From: Hwanghaeella sp965227365
Lineage (GTDB): Bacteria > Pseudomonadota > Alphaproteobacteria > UBA8366 > Aestuariispiraceae
Length of the DNA: 64,000 bases
NCBI RefSeq assembly: GCF_965227365.1
Contig: NZ_OZ245754.1
Span: 3,100,001 to 3,164,000 of the forward strand
Direction of reading: 5' to 3'
Position 1 is the first letter of the stretch, and each line of letters opens with the position of its first letter. Made by a program: the position numbers and the translations under genes. The notes below the pieces were generated by a model. It ran no database searches, was not told where the DNA came from, and saw only the letters and a program-made list of their open reading frames with translations. Positions 17,865 through 26,515 of this stretch are shown piece by piece.

Positions 17865-18572
17865 TTATGCGGTGATGACTTTCGGCCCCTTCGAATAACT
17901 TCCCAGCCGCCGTTCCAAGACGAGGGCGAACCGGGACAGGGGAAAGCACAGGCTGAAATAGATCAGGGCCATCAAGGGATAGATTACGAAGGGCTCCGTC
18001 CCGTCGACCGGGGCATTTGCCCAGCGCTTTCCCAGGTTCATAAGGTCGTGAAACCCGATGATGTAAGCGAGCGACGTTCCCTTGATGATCTGCACGCTGA
18101 ATCCGACCGTCGGTGCGAGCGCGAGGCGCACCGCCTGCGGCAGGACGATGGTCCGCAGGATCGGCAGGAATCGCATGCCGAGGGCGTAGCCGCCTTCCCA
18201 CTGGCCTTTGGGTATGGCCTGGATAGCACCGCGCCAGACTTCTGAAAGATAAGCGCTGGCGTAAAGCGTCAACGAGATGATCGCGGAAACCCACGGATTG
18301 ACGTCTTGTCCCAGCAGACGCGGCACACCCAACCCGGATAGGAACAGCAGCATCAGCAGCGGAATTGACTGAAACAACCAGATGTATCCGGAAGCAAACC
18401 TTTCCCACCCCGGTTTACCGGAGATGCGCGCCAACGCGATCGCCGCGCCAATCAATCCACCGCCGACAAAGGCAATCAGCGAGAGATAGATCGTGTATTG
18501 GGTCGCCTCGAGAAGCTGGAAGATCACAATGCCGAAGGGCTGGCCCAACAGGGCGACGAATAATTCCTTCAT
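17865..18572 (-). CDS. ABC amino-acid-type permease, second subunit
   Basis: A 235-aa HisM/HisQ-type permease with about five membrane helices and the ATPase-contact loop (AIPKGQWEGGYALGM ... ILPQAVRLALAP). Start 18572 is chosen because GAAGGGACGG lies just upstream and its ATG overlaps the stop of the preceding permease (TGATG), indicating coupled translation. A longer start at 18620 would run into the upstream gene. It pairs with the other permease to form the channel. Confidence 0.92.
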   Translation of the reverse strand: MKELFVALLGQPFGIVIFQLLEATQYTIYLSLIAFVGGGLIGAAIALARISGKPGWERFASGYIWLFQSIPLLMLLFLSGLGVPRLLGQDVNPWVSAIISLTLYASAYLSEVWRGAIQAIPKGQWEGGYALGMRFLPILRTIVLPQAVRLALAPTVGFSVQIIKGTSLAYIIGFHDLMNLGKRWANAPVDGTEPFVIYPLMALIYFSLCFPLSRFALVLERRLGSYSKGPKVITA

Positions 18573-19252
18573 CACCGTCCCTTCCATCCAAAACAGCGCC
18601 GGTCGATCGCGAGCATGCATCCCTTGAAGAAGAGCGCGATTGCGACATAGGCGACGGTGAGCGTGATAAAGACCTCGAAAGACCGGAACGTCCGGCTGTC
18701 GATGAAGACCCCGGCATGGGTCAAGTCCTCAACACCGATTTCCGAGATCACCCCCGTTGTCAGGAACAGAAAGATGAACTGACTGGTCAGCGAGGGATAA
18801 ACGTTCGCAAAGACCTGCGGAAAGATCACTTTGGTGAAGCGAAGATGCGGCTTGAGCCCAAGCGCTGTAGCGGCCTCGACTTGTCCTTTCGGAATGGCGA
18901 CCAGCCCGGCGCGCAGGATTTCTGCGAAATAGGCCGAGAAATTGAGAGTCAAACCCAGTGCTGCATGGGCCCAGAACGGCCATTGATAACCGAGCAAGAG
19001 CGGCAGGCCGAACGCAACGAAGAAGAGCTGCACGATCAAAGGCGTGTTTCTGATGACCTCAACATAGGCGGCGGCGACATGCTTCAGGACAGGAATTTCG
19101 GCATAGCGCGAGACTGCGAGAAGCGATGCCGCGATCAGGCCGATCGACGCTGCCCCAACCGACAGGGCGATGCTGAGATAGGCGCCTTCCGCCAAACGCC
19201 AAAGAAAATCGGCGTTGCGATAGATCTCGAAAAACCGCAGATCGAACATCAT
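18572..19252 (-). CDS. ABC amino-acid-type permease, first subunit
   Basis: A permease of about 226 aa starting at MMFDLRFFEIY (19252 or 19249; GGGGGC upstream). It contains the family run VEVIRNTPLIVQLFFVAFGLP and the EAA loop AIPKGQVEAATALGL ... FPQVFANVYPS. An upstream in-frame ATG at 19378 is rejected because the added residues overlap the operator region. First gene of a permease-permease-binding protein unit. No ATP-binding subunit is encoded within the window, so the ATPase must come from elsewhere. Confidence 0.9.
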   Translation of the reverse strand: MMFDLRFFEIYRNADFLWRLAEGAYLSIALSVGAASIGLIAASLLAVSRYAEIPVLKHVAAAYVEVIRNTPLIVQLFFVAFGLPLLLGYQWPFWAHAALGLTLNFSAYFAEILRAGLVAIPKGQVEAATALGLKPHLRFTKVIFPQVFANVYPSLTSQFIFLFLTTGVISEIGVEDLTHAGVFIDSRTFRSFEVFITLTVAYVAIALFFKGCMLAIDRRCFGWKGR

Positions 19253-19319
19253 ATGCCCCCGGTTCACCGCCCCGCCCCACTCCACCGACGCGTGCAGTGC
19301 AACAAACGATAACCGAGAT

Positions 19320-19335
19320 TGAAAAAATTTTTTCA
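19320..19335. promoter_or_regulatory. 16-bp perfect palindrome, probable RpiR operator
   Basis: TGAAAAAATTTTTTCA is a perfect palindrome midway between the divergent permease gene and the RpiR-family gene. MurR/RpiR regulators commonly bind TGAAA...TTTCA-type palindromes, so it probably serves both promoters. Confidence 0.6.
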
Positions 19336-19417
19336 GTGCGTCAATTATTAAAAAAATGATATCAGTATTGCCGGACACAAAACCGGGAGGCTACGAAGGG
19401 TCGGAAAGCATGGACGC

Positions 19418-20314
19418 ATGACAAGAAAAACAAATCCGCCGCCCCCTTCAAAGAATGCGCTGGATACCGGTACGCATACGGCGCTGGAAAAGGCCGTTCG
19501 CGCGCAATACGCCTCCCTGCCGGTAAGCGAGCGGCGGATCGCGGATTTCATCCTGGAATTTCCGGGCGAGGTTGCGGCCTATACCGCGACAGAACTGGCC
19601 GAGATGTCCAACGGGTCAAATGCGGCGGTTACCCGGTTGATCAAAAGGCTGGGCTTCACGAACTATGATGAAGCCCGACGCGCCGCCCGCGATGCCCAGA
19701 CCTGGGGCTCTCCACTCTACTTGATGCAACAAGCGCATCAGCCGAAAGACTTCGCAGGGCGCGTTCAATTTCATATCGATCAAGACGCCCAAAACATTAC
19801 AACAACTTTGCATTCGCTTTCACCTGACTCGTTCCGATCGATCGTCGATGCGATCTGCACTGCAAAACGGGTTGTCTGCATCGGATGGCGAAACAGTTAC
19901 TTCCTGGCCGCTTATCTTCACTGGCAAATCGTTCAGGTCAGAAAGCACGTATCACTCCTGCCAAATGCGGGTATGACCTTGGCCGAGGATATATCCATGC
20001 TGGGAGAAGATGATCTTTTGATCTGTGTCGGCATGCGTCGCCGCGTCCCACAGGTCGAGAAGGTCATTGAAGCGGCCGACAAGCAGCAGGCCAAAATACT
20101 GTACATCACCGACCGAACCGCGGGGGGCTTATCCGCCGCCACATGGACGATCCCCTGTTCGGTTCGGGGCGCGGAACCGTTCGATCGATACAGTGCGGCC
20201 CTGTCGCTCCTTCATTTCATCAGCGTAGCCGTTGTCGAAAAGATGGGAGAGCCCGGACGCAAACATCTTCAATCGATTGAACAGTTGCACGACACGATCG
20301 ATGAAATGGAATAA
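19418..20314 (+). CDS. MurR/RpiR family transcriptional regulator
   Basis: A 298-aa regulator with an N-terminal HTH (YASLPVSERRIADFILEFP, ATELAEMSNGSNAAVTRLIKRLGF) and a C-terminal SIS domain (about 130-260; RVVCIGWRNSYFLAAYLHW, DDLLICVGMRRR). SIS domains in this family sense phosphorylated or related small molecules. Position between the transporter operon (divergent) and allE-allA (downstream, same strand) suggests control of a ureide/nitrogen uptake module. GGAGG at 19387-19392 lies too far from the ATG to be its ribosome site. Confidence 0.9.
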   Translation: MTRKTNPPPPSKNALDTGTHTALEKAVRAQYASLPVSERRIADFILEFPGEVAAYTATELAEMSNGSNAAVTRLIKRLGFTNYDEARRAARDAQTWGSPLYLMQQAHQPKDFAGRVQFHIDQDAQNITTTLHSLSPDSFRSIVDAICTAKRVVCIGWRNSYFLAAYLHWQIVQVRKHVSLLPNAGMTLAEDISMLGEDDLLICVGMRRRVPQVEKVIEAADKQQAKILYITDRTAGGLSAATWTIPCSVRGAEPFDRYSAALSLLHFISVAVVEKMGEPGRKHLQSIEQLHDTIDEME

Positions 20315-20380
20315 CCCCTTCCCTCGAATGAAGCGGCGACGCCATCGAATGGAAGGCGGCAACACAGGAGCATTATCTTC

Positions 20381-21205
20381 GTGACCGAACGGACCTACTA
20401 CGCCCATCGCGGCGGCATGCCGGGCCAAACCACCAAACTGACCGGTCAGGCAGTTTTCAAAACGGCTTATGCCTTCATTCCCAAAGGGGTCATGACGGAT
20501 ATCGTCACAAGCAACCTGCCTTTCTGGCGCGATACGCGGGCCTGGATCATTTCCCGCCCGATGACCGGCTTCGCGGAGAGTTTCTCCCAATACATCCTGG
20601 AAGTGTTGCCGGGCGGCGGCAGCGACCGCCCGGAAACGGAGGAAGGCACGGAACACGGGCTGTTCATCACGGCCGGCGAAATCGTGCTGACCGTGGACGG
20701 AACGAAGCATCAGCTGACTTCCGGCGGCTTCGCCTTTATTCCCTGCACGGCGGAATGGTCGTTGAAGAACGAAGGCAGCGAGCCCCTATGCTTTCATTGG
20801 ATCCGCAAAGCCTATGAATGGGTGGACGGGTTGGATGCGCCGGAATTCCACACTGCCAGCGACCGTGAGAAGGACCCCTCGCCCATGCCGCCGGGGCATG
20901 AAGGCTGGATGACGACCCGCATGATCGACCCGACTGATATCCGGCACGACATGAACATCAACATCGTCACCTTCCTGCCAGGTACGGTCATTCCGTTCGA
21001 AGAAACCCATGTAAACGAACATGGGCTCTATGTTCTGGAAGGCGGTGGTGTGTATGAACTGAACCAGGACTGGGTCGAGGTCGAAGCCGGCGATTACATG
21101 TGGCTGCGTGCTTTCTGTCCGCAATCCTGCTATGCGCGCGGTCCGGGGCCGTTTCGCTATCTGCTTTATAAGAACGTAAACCGCCATATGCCGCTTAAGC
21201 TCTGA
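20381..21205 (+). CDS. allE: (S)-ureidoglycine aminohydrolase, bicupin
   Basis: A 274-aa bicupin that converts (S)-ureidoglycine to (S)-ureidoglycolate and ammonia in allantoin breakdown. The start is a GTG with AGGAG 10 bases upstream. Family segments include AHRGGMPGQT, the first cupin with GEIVLTVDG and FAFIPCTAEW, and the second metal-binding cupin with FEETHVNEHGLYVLEGGGVYEL and the end YLLYKNVNRHMPL. The next gene, 2 bp after the stop, is the following pathway step, which strengthens the call. Confidence 0.92.
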   Translation: MTERTYYAHRGGMPGQTTKLTGQAVFKTAYAFIPKGVMTDIVTSNLPFWRDTRAWIISRPMTGFAESFSQYILEVLPGGGSDRPETEEGTEHGLFITAGEIVLTVDGTKHQLTSGGFAFIPCTAEWSLKNEGSEPLCFHWIRKAYEWVDGLDAPEFHTASDREKDPSPMPPGHEGWMTTRMIDPTDIRHDMNINIVTFLPGTVIPFEETHVNEHGLYVLEGGGVYELNQDWVEVEAGDYMWLRAFCPQSCYARGPGPFRYLLYKNVNRHMPLKL

Positions 21206-21207
21206 TC

Positions 21208-21696
21208 ATGGAACACGCCCCCCTGAAAGCCGAACCGATTTCGGCGGAGCTGTTTTATCCCTTCGGCGATGTTTTCGATGCCGAAGGCAGCCCGGACATG
21301 ATCATCAACGCCGGTCGCTGCGGCCGGCATCACGACCGGGTGCGGCTTGAATTCGACGGCGGTCGCGCCGGCATCAGCCTGTTCCGCACCCGCGCCGTCG
21401 AGATCCCTTATCCGATCACGGTGATGGAACGCCATCCCCTCGGCGCGCAGGCCTTCATCCCCATGTCGGAAGATCCGTTCCTGGTCGTGGTAGCCGAGGA
21501 CGATGACGGGAAGCCGGGAATTCTTCACGCCTTCATAACGCAACCGCGCCAGGGCGTCAGCTATTTGCCGAACACCTGGCACGCGCCGCTTATCGCGCTG
21601 CGGGACGATGCCGTCTTCGCCGTCGTCGATCGGATTGGATCCGGAAATAATCTTCAGGAATTCAGTTACGACACACCGGTGTCTGTGCAGCCCTAG
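21208..21696 (+). CDS. allA: ureidoglycolate lyase
   Basis: A 162-aa AllA-type lyase that releases urea from (S)-ureidoglycolate, giving glyoxylate. Segments RLEFDGGRAGISLFRTR, MERHPLGAQAFIPM, VSYLPNTWHAPL and VVDRIGSGNNLQEF are typical, with NTWHAPL and the acidic tail near the active site. It is translationally coupled to allE. The stop codon overlaps the stop of the opposing small gene (shared CTAG). The allantoinase and allantoate steps are not in this window. Confidence 0.93.
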   Translation: MEHAPLKAEPISAELFYPFGDVFDAEGSPDMIINAGRCGRHHDRVRLEFDGGRAGISLFRTRAVEIPYPITVMERHPLGAQAFIPMSEDPFLVVVAEDDDGKPGILHAFITQPRQGVSYLPNTWHAPLIALRDDAVFAVVDRIGSGNNLQEFSYDTPVSVQP

Positions 21697-22043
21697 AACC
21701 GCTCCTCCCCACGTTCCCGGAAAGCGTCGGGAAAATCTCTGTAAAGTGCAAAGAAGACATCCTGAACCTTCGAATTCACCGCATAGTGGAAACTTTCCAC
21801 CGGATCGGTCCGGCTCGCCACTGAAGAAAAAGCCTGGTCCATCTGGGTCATATCCTCGAATTCCAGCAGGATATTCCATTCCGGCAGATTGGGATGGCCG
21901 AGCCCCAGCTTGCGGCGGGTCAGCCGGTAATTGGCCAACGCCCCTTCCTCACAGAGATGCTGAAGATAGGCATGGGCCGCATCGGCGAATTCGGTATCGT
22001 CGACACCCGGCTTCAGATTGCACCAGACGTGATAGATATCCAT
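21693..22043 (-). CDS. DUF6614-type small protein
   Basis: A 116-aa soluble alpha/beta protein that looks like a ferredoxin-like stress/dimer fold (MDIYHVWCNLKPGVDD, NYRLTRRKLGLGHP, EWNILLEFEDMTQMDQAF). I place it in the DUF6614 group from memory of these segments; no function is known. It lies between convergent allA and the EpmA gene, 36 bp downstream of that gene's upstream neighbour, and may simply be cotranscribed with epmA. Confidence 0.75.
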   Translation of the reverse strand: MDIYHVWCNLKPGVDDTEFADAAHAYLQHLCEEGALANYRLTRRKLGLGHPNLPEWNILLEFEDMTQMDQAFSSVASRTDPVESFHYAVNSKVQDVFFALYRDFPDAFRERGEERF

Positions 22044-22079
22044 GGCGGCCTTCCGTCCTTTCCGCGTGATTTAATCAGC

Positions 22080-23150
22080 TCAGCTTTCCTGGTCCACCGG
22101 CGCCCAAAGCACGTCCTTTATATCATCCGCGCCGCAGGCGAGCATGACCAGCCTGTCGAAACCCAATGCGATACCGCTGGCGGGCGGCATCTGCGCGACC
22201 GCGTCCAGAAAGTCTTCATCGACCGGATAACGTTCCCCGTAGAGGTCTTCCTTCAGGTCCATATCCGCCTCGAACCGGCGCCGCTGTTCGTCCGCATCCG
22301 TCAACTCACCGAAAGCGTTGGCCAGTTCCAAGCCGCAAACATAGACCTCGAACCGTTCCGCGAGCGACGGGTCTTCCGGCTTGGGGCGCGACAGGGCCGC
22401 CATGTGGACCGGATAATCCGTCAGGATCGTCGGCGCCGGATGGCCCAATTCCGGTTCGATCTTCTCAGCGAAAATCCTGAAAAAGACATCGTCCCAAGTG
22501 TCACCGTCGGCGGTTCTCACGCCGATATGCTCCGCTTCCCCGCGCAAACCGTCGGCCCCCGGCATGGTGCCGGCCGCACTCGCTTCCCGCGTCGCCGGTA
22601 GGTCGATGCCGCAATAGTATTTGAAGGCCTCATCCACCGTGATGACCTGCCAATAGGCATGCGGGTCGCTTTCCCTGCCGCGGAAGCGATAGGGAGAACC
22701 CTTGGGCGCGCAGGCACGTAGCAGATCGATGCAGTCCTGCATCAGAACCCGGTATCCCTCGCCGGCACGATACCATTCGATCATCCTGAATTCCGGCTGG
22801 TGGGTACCCGCCCCCTCCGCGTTCCGAAAAACCGGGCACAACTGCCAGATTTTTTCCATGCCGCCGGCCAACAACTTTTTCATCGAGAATTCGGGGCTGG
22901 TGTGGAGATAACGCCGCAAGGACGGACCGCCGCCGCGACCCGGCGGCAGCATTACGGTCTCGAAGGCGGCGAGATGAGGTTCCAATCCCGGACTGACCTG
23001 TAGGGCGGGTGTTTCGACCTCGGTAAAGCCGGCCTCTTCAAAGAAACACCAAATAGCGTTCCGAACCGCCGCCCGGCGGCGCAGGTTGGGCAGACGCGCC
23101 GCAACGGCTTCCGGCGACCACCATCGGCCGGTCTGGAATTGTTGATTCAT
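22080..23150 (-). CDS. epmA: EF-P lysine aminoacylase EpmA (GenX/PoxA)
   Basis: A 356-aa class II lysyl-tRNA-synthetase-like enzyme lacking the anticodon domain. It attaches beta-lysine to a lysine of elongation factor P. Motif 2 is HTSPEFSMKKLL with CPVFRNAEGAGTHQPEF, MIEWYRAG follows, and motif 3 is GIALGFDRLVML. It is divergent from efp, its substrate gene, 174 bp apart. The aminomutase EpmB, needed to make beta-lysine, is not seen in the window. Confidence 0.95.
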   Translation of the reverse strand: MNQQFQTGRWWSPEAVAARLPNLRRRAAVRNAIWCFFEEAGFTEVETPALQVSPGLEPHLAAFETVMLPPGRGGGPSLRRYLHTSPEFSMKKLLAGGMEKIWQLCPVFRNAEGAGTHQPEFRMIEWYRAGEGYRVLMQDCIDLLRACAPKGSPYRFRGRESDPHAYWQVITVDEAFKYYCGIDLPATREASAAGTMPGADGLRGEAEHIGVRTADGDTWDDVFFRIFAEKIEPELGHPAPTILTDYPVHMAALSRPKPEDPSLAERFEVYVCGLELANAFGELTDADEQRRRFEADMDLKEDLYGERYPVDEDFLDAVAQMPPASGIALGFDRLVMLACGADDIKDVLWAPVDQES

Positions 23151-23324
23151 GCTCTATCGGCCCAATCGTCCGTTCTCTTGCCTGCCCCGACAGTTGCTTG
23201 CTGGGGGCCCTGGTGATAGGAAAGCGCCGCAATTCGGCGGATCCCCCACGATTCCATGTTTAGACGATCCGGCGGCGGCAAATGTGACACATAGATTCAT
23301 AGCAGACTCTGGGACGCAAGCGCG

Positions 23325-23891
23325 ATGAAAGACACTGCCATCAATCTGCGGCCCGGCAACGCCTTCATGCATGAAGGAAAGTTGCTGGTCGTGGTGAAGA
23401 ACGAGATCAACCAGCCGGGCAAAGGTGCCTCCGTCGCGCAGATCGAAGCGCGTGATCCGCTTGTCGGAACGAAGACGAACCTGCGTTTCCGTACCCAGGA
23501 AAGCATCGAGCGCGCCGACCTGTTCGAAACGGATTACCAGTATCTGTTCGAGACCGACGGCGTCTATACCTTCATGAACAACGAGACTTTCGAGCAGATC
23601 GAAGTCCCTGGCGACATTATCGGCGCGCCTAAGGCGTACCTGCAGGAAGGCATGATCTGCGCGATTCAGACCCACGAATCCGCGCCGATCAACGTGACCC
23701 TGCCGAAAACCGTCGTCATGACGGTTGTCGAAGCCGATCCGGTCGTGAAGGGCCAAACCCAGTCTTCGTCCTACAAGCCGGCGGTTCTGGAGAACGGCGA
23801 GCGCGTGCTGGTGCCGCCGCATATCGAAACCGGTACCCGTATTGTGGTTCATACCGCGGACGGCGCCTATTCGGAACGCGCCAAGGATTGA
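23325..23891 (+). CDS. efp: elongation factor P
   Basis: A 188-aa EF-P that relieves ribosome stalling at polyproline. Domain I carries the modification loop INQPGKGASV with Lys33 at the tip, matching the beta-lysylated lysine of EpmA-type EF-P. Domain III ends with the PHIETGTRIVVHTADGAYSERAKD region. Notably, a downstream gene (about 25.0 kb) encodes a protein rich in proline runs, the type of product that depends on EF-P. Confidence 0.97.
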   Translation: MKDTAINLRPGNAFMHEGKLLVVVKNEINQPGKGASVAQIEARDPLVGTKTNLRFRTQESIERADLFETDYQYLFETDGVYTFMNNETFEQIEVPGDIIGAPKAYLQEGMICAIQTHESAPINVTLPKTVVMTVVEADPVVKGQTQSSSYKPAVLENGERVLVPPHIETGTRIVVHTADGAYSERAKD

Positions 23892-23988
23892 TGACGTGCC
23901 GGCCGCTCAAAGGTTTCAGGCGGCCCTCCCTTCTTCGATCGACTAAGCGGCCAAGGTCGCGGTAACAAACGAAATAAGGAAATTCGCC

Positions 23989-24813
23989 ATGGCGATCCGG
24001 TCCGCCAACCTGAACGTGATGATGCGCGCCGCCGAGAAGGCGGGCCGCGCCCTGGTGCGCGACTTCGGAGAAGTTGAGCAACTTCAGGTGTCCCGGAAGG
24101 GGCCGGCCGATTTCGTCAGTTCCGCCGACAAGAAGGCAGAGGACATCATCCGCCGCGAATTGCAGAAGGCGCGGCCGGATTACGGCTTCCTGATGGAAGA
24201 AGGCGGGGAAATCGTCGGTGAAGACAACGCCAACAGGTTCATTATCGACCCGCTGGACGGCACGACGAATTTCCTGCACGGCATGCCGCACTGGGCGGTT
24301 TCCATCGCGCTGGAACAGAATGGTGCGGTTACCACCGGCGTCGTCTATGACCCGGTCAAGGACGAGATGTTCTGGGCCGAAAAAGGACAAGGTGCGTTCC
24401 TGCGCGACAAACGCCTTCGCGTTTCCGGCCGCACCAAGATGGCGGACAGCGTTTTCGCCACCGGCATCCCGCATATGGGCATCGGCGGCGGCCCGAAAGG
24501 CCATCAAACCTTTATCCGCCGCCTGCACGCTATCATGGGCTGTTCCGCAGGCGTCCGCCGCTGGGGCGTGGCCTCGCTGGATTTGGCCTATGTGGCCGCC
24601 GGCCGTTATGAAGGGTTCTGGGAACAGGGCCTGCAGCCCTGGGACGTCGCCGCTGGTCTGATCATCGTCAAGGAAGCGGGCGGTTTCGTTACGGATCTGC
24701 AGGGCCGGGACTTCAAACTGAACAGCCCGGTCGTGGTCGCCAGCAATGCTGGCATCCAAAACGCTTTCGGCAAGACGCTGCGAGAGTCTGAAAAGTCCGA
24801 AAAGCAGTCTTAA
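23989..24813 (+). CDS. suhB: inositol monophosphatase family protein
   Basis: A 274-aa Mg-dependent sugar phosphatase. The three metal/substrate motifs are present: MEEGGEIVGEDN, IIDPLDGTTNFLHG, and the C-terminal WDVAAGLIIVKEAGG. The SuhB group dephosphorylates inositol-1-phosphate and, in some bacteria, also influences rRNA transcription; here only the phosphatase chemistry is supported. It lies 98 bp after efp on the same strand and ahead of the envelope cluster. Confidence 0.93.
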   Translation: MAIRSANLNVMMRAAEKAGRALVRDFGEVEQLQVSRKGPADFVSSADKKAEDIIRRELQKARPDYGFLMEEGGEIVGEDNANRFIIDPLDGTTNFLHGMPHWAVSIALEQNGAVTTGVVYDPVKDEMFWAEKGQGAFLRDKRLRVSGRTKMADSVFATGIPHMGIGGGPKGHQTFIRRLHAIMGCSAGVRRWGVASLDLAYVAAGRYEGFWEQGLQPWDVAAGLIIVKEAGGFVTDLQGRDFKLNSPVVVASNAGIQNAFGKTLRESEKSEKQS

Positions 24814-25025
24814 GCGGTATTAATCTACCGACATCCCCCATATCGACGGCAAATCCAAGGGCTGATCAACGAGAGTATCTGTTGAGCCCTGCAAGTCACT
24901 CGGATAATGTAACAATGTTAATTGGCCGGATGGGAGAATCCGCCGATACTGTTACTTGGTGACCGGCGCCTTTTATTTGGTGCCGCTCATATGATTCGTT
25001 TGGAGCCGCTTTCTTGGGTGACGAC

Positions 25026-26378
25026 ATGAACGACATAACAGCATCTGTCGCCGTTTCTTGCCGGGGCAAGAGCGCCGACAAGCCGCTTTCGCGTCTTCGC
25101 CTATCCGGCATGGCCGCCGCATTGGCCTTCGCGTCACTGGGTGGGTCAATCGGAACTTCCTTGATCACCGCGCCAGCCCTGGCCCAAACGAACGGCCCGA
25201 CGAAATATTATACGGGCGTCGCCGTCATCGGCGATCCGGTCGAGGTCAATACGAGCGCGTTGGACAAGCTCGGTCCCCCGCCCGACATGCGCCAACTGCT
25301 GCGCCAACCCGCCGTCGTATTGGGCGCGGGCAGTCCGGTGACCCAACGCAGCACGACCTTGAACGGCCGCGCGCCGGTTTCCGGCCTGACCGCGAATGCC
25401 CCGACAAGTCTGCTCGCCTCGCCGAGCGCTGCCCCACGCTCAGGCCTGGTTTCGGGTCAGGGCCAAAGCATCGCCGCGGTACCGCCGTCGGGTGTATCCG
25501 CCCCGGTATCGGGGCTGGAATCCACGGCGCCGCGTGTCGCCGCCCTGCCGCCGCAGCCCCCCACCACCGCAGCGCCCGCTGCCACCGCTGCGCCCAGCCC
25601 GGTTCCCGCCAAGCCCGAGCCGGTCCGCGTCACGACACAACCGCCGCCGAAGCCTAGCATCGCCGAAACGCCGAAACCCGTCGCCGCTACGCCGAAACCG
25701 GCTCCTGCACCGACCCCGGCTCCGGCTGCTGCGCCCAAACCGGTTGCCCAAACACCGAAACCCGCACCCGTTCCGGCGCCCACACCGGTCCCGGCGAAGC
25801 CGGAACCGACAGCGGTGGCCAAGGCACCCGCAGCGGCATCCGCGCCGACGCCTGCGCCCGCACCGGCACCGGCCCCTGTACCGGCCCCCGTTCCGGCCAA
25901 AGTCGAAATCCCGAAGATCGAAGCGCCTGTCGTCGAACCGGCAGAAAAACCGATCGCGGCAACCGTTGCGGAAGCACCGAAAGCGACGGCCAATGTGCCC
26001 ACACCGGCCCCGGCGAAACCACAAGTCGCCTCCGTCAATCCCAATGCGGTGGTGGAGAGCGGCGACAAGGTCAGCATCCAGTTCGGCAATACGTCGTCCG
26101 AACTGCCGCCCGGTTCGGAAGCGGCGCTGGATCGGATGGCAGAACGCCTGAATGCCAACCCGGAAATGCGCGTCCAGTTGATGGGATATGCCAGCAACAG
26201 CGGCGAAACCGCGAGCGAATCCCGGCGCCTTTCGCTGTTCCGTGCCTTGGCTGTACGAACCTATCTGATCAAGAAGGGCGTGCGGAGTACGCGTATGGAT
26301 GTCCGCGCCCTGGGGAACAAGACAGACGGCGGCGAAGGCAATCGGGTGGATGTGATACTTCCGGGCGCGACAGGCTGA
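25026..26378 (+). CDS. Pro/Ala-rich OmpA-domain envelope protein
   Basis: A protein of about 450 aa. The N terminus has a long signal (GMAAALAFASLGG ... APALAQ). A variable segment follows, then about 170 residues of low-complexity Pro/Ala/Lys sequence (25550-26030; APKPVAQTPKPAPVPAPTP-type runs) resembling the periplasm-spanning region of TonB. It ends in an OmpA/MotB peptidoglycan-binding domain (SIQFGNTSSELPPGSEAALDRM, LMGYASNSGETASESRRLS). A TTG at 25014 has GGAG 8 bases upstream and is an alternative start. First gene of a unit with MotA-like and MotB-like genes. Confidence 0.85.
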   Translation: MNDITASVAVSCRGKSADKPLSRLRLSGMAAALAFASLGGSIGTSLITAPALAQTNGPTKYYTGVAVIGDPVEVNTSALDKLGPPPDMRQLLRQPAVVLGAGSPVTQRSTTLNGRAPVSGLTANAPTSLLASPSAAPRSGLVSGQGQSIAAVPPSGVSAPVSGLESTAPRVAALPPQPPTTAAPAATAAPSPVPAKPEPVRVTTQPPPKPSIAETPKPVAATPKPAPAPTPAPAAAPKPVAQTPKPAPVPAPTPVPAKPEPTAVAKAPAAASAPTPAPAPAPAPVPAPVPAKVEIPKIEAPVVEPAEKPIAATVAEAPKATANVPTPAPAKPQVASVNPNAVVESGDKVSIQFGNTSSELPPGSEAALDRMAERLNANPEMRVQLMGYASNSGETASESRRLSLFRALAVRTYLIKKGVRSTRMDVRALGNKTDGGEGNRVDVILPGATG

Positions 26379-26401
26379 CGCCGACACAGTGCCGAACCGG
26401 C

Positions 26402-26425
26402 GCGAACCGATACGGGATGGTTCGC
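26402..26425 (+). other. intercistronic hairpin between OmpA-domain and MotA-like genes
   Basis: GCGAACC and GGTTCGC pair across a 10-base loop, 24 bp after the OmpA-domain stop, followed by only ATTTG. It is too weak in T residues for a full terminator and may attenuate or stabilise the upstream message. Confidence 0.4.
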
Positions 26426-26515
26426 ATTTGGGCCGGGTAAGACCAGATCGCGGATGACGTTAACGGCTGCTAGCCGGCCTGAGGCTTGCACGGCAGCGGA
26501 ACCAAAGAGGCGAAC

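Noticed and set aside
24900..24960. GTAACA...TGTTAC arms before the OmpA-domain gene as an operator
   Set aside because: The arms are only six bases and about 40 bp apart, which is within chance expectation.
25550..26030. Tandem repeat array or CRISPR-like repeats
   Set aside because: The repetitiveness comes from Pro/Ala codons in one reading frame of the OmpA-domain protein, with no constant unit length or spacers.
25440..26387. Long minus-strand frame opposite the OmpA-domain gene (Arg/Gly/Cys-rich)
   Set aside because: It is the complement of Pro/Ala codons; composition is non-biological and it has no ribosome site.
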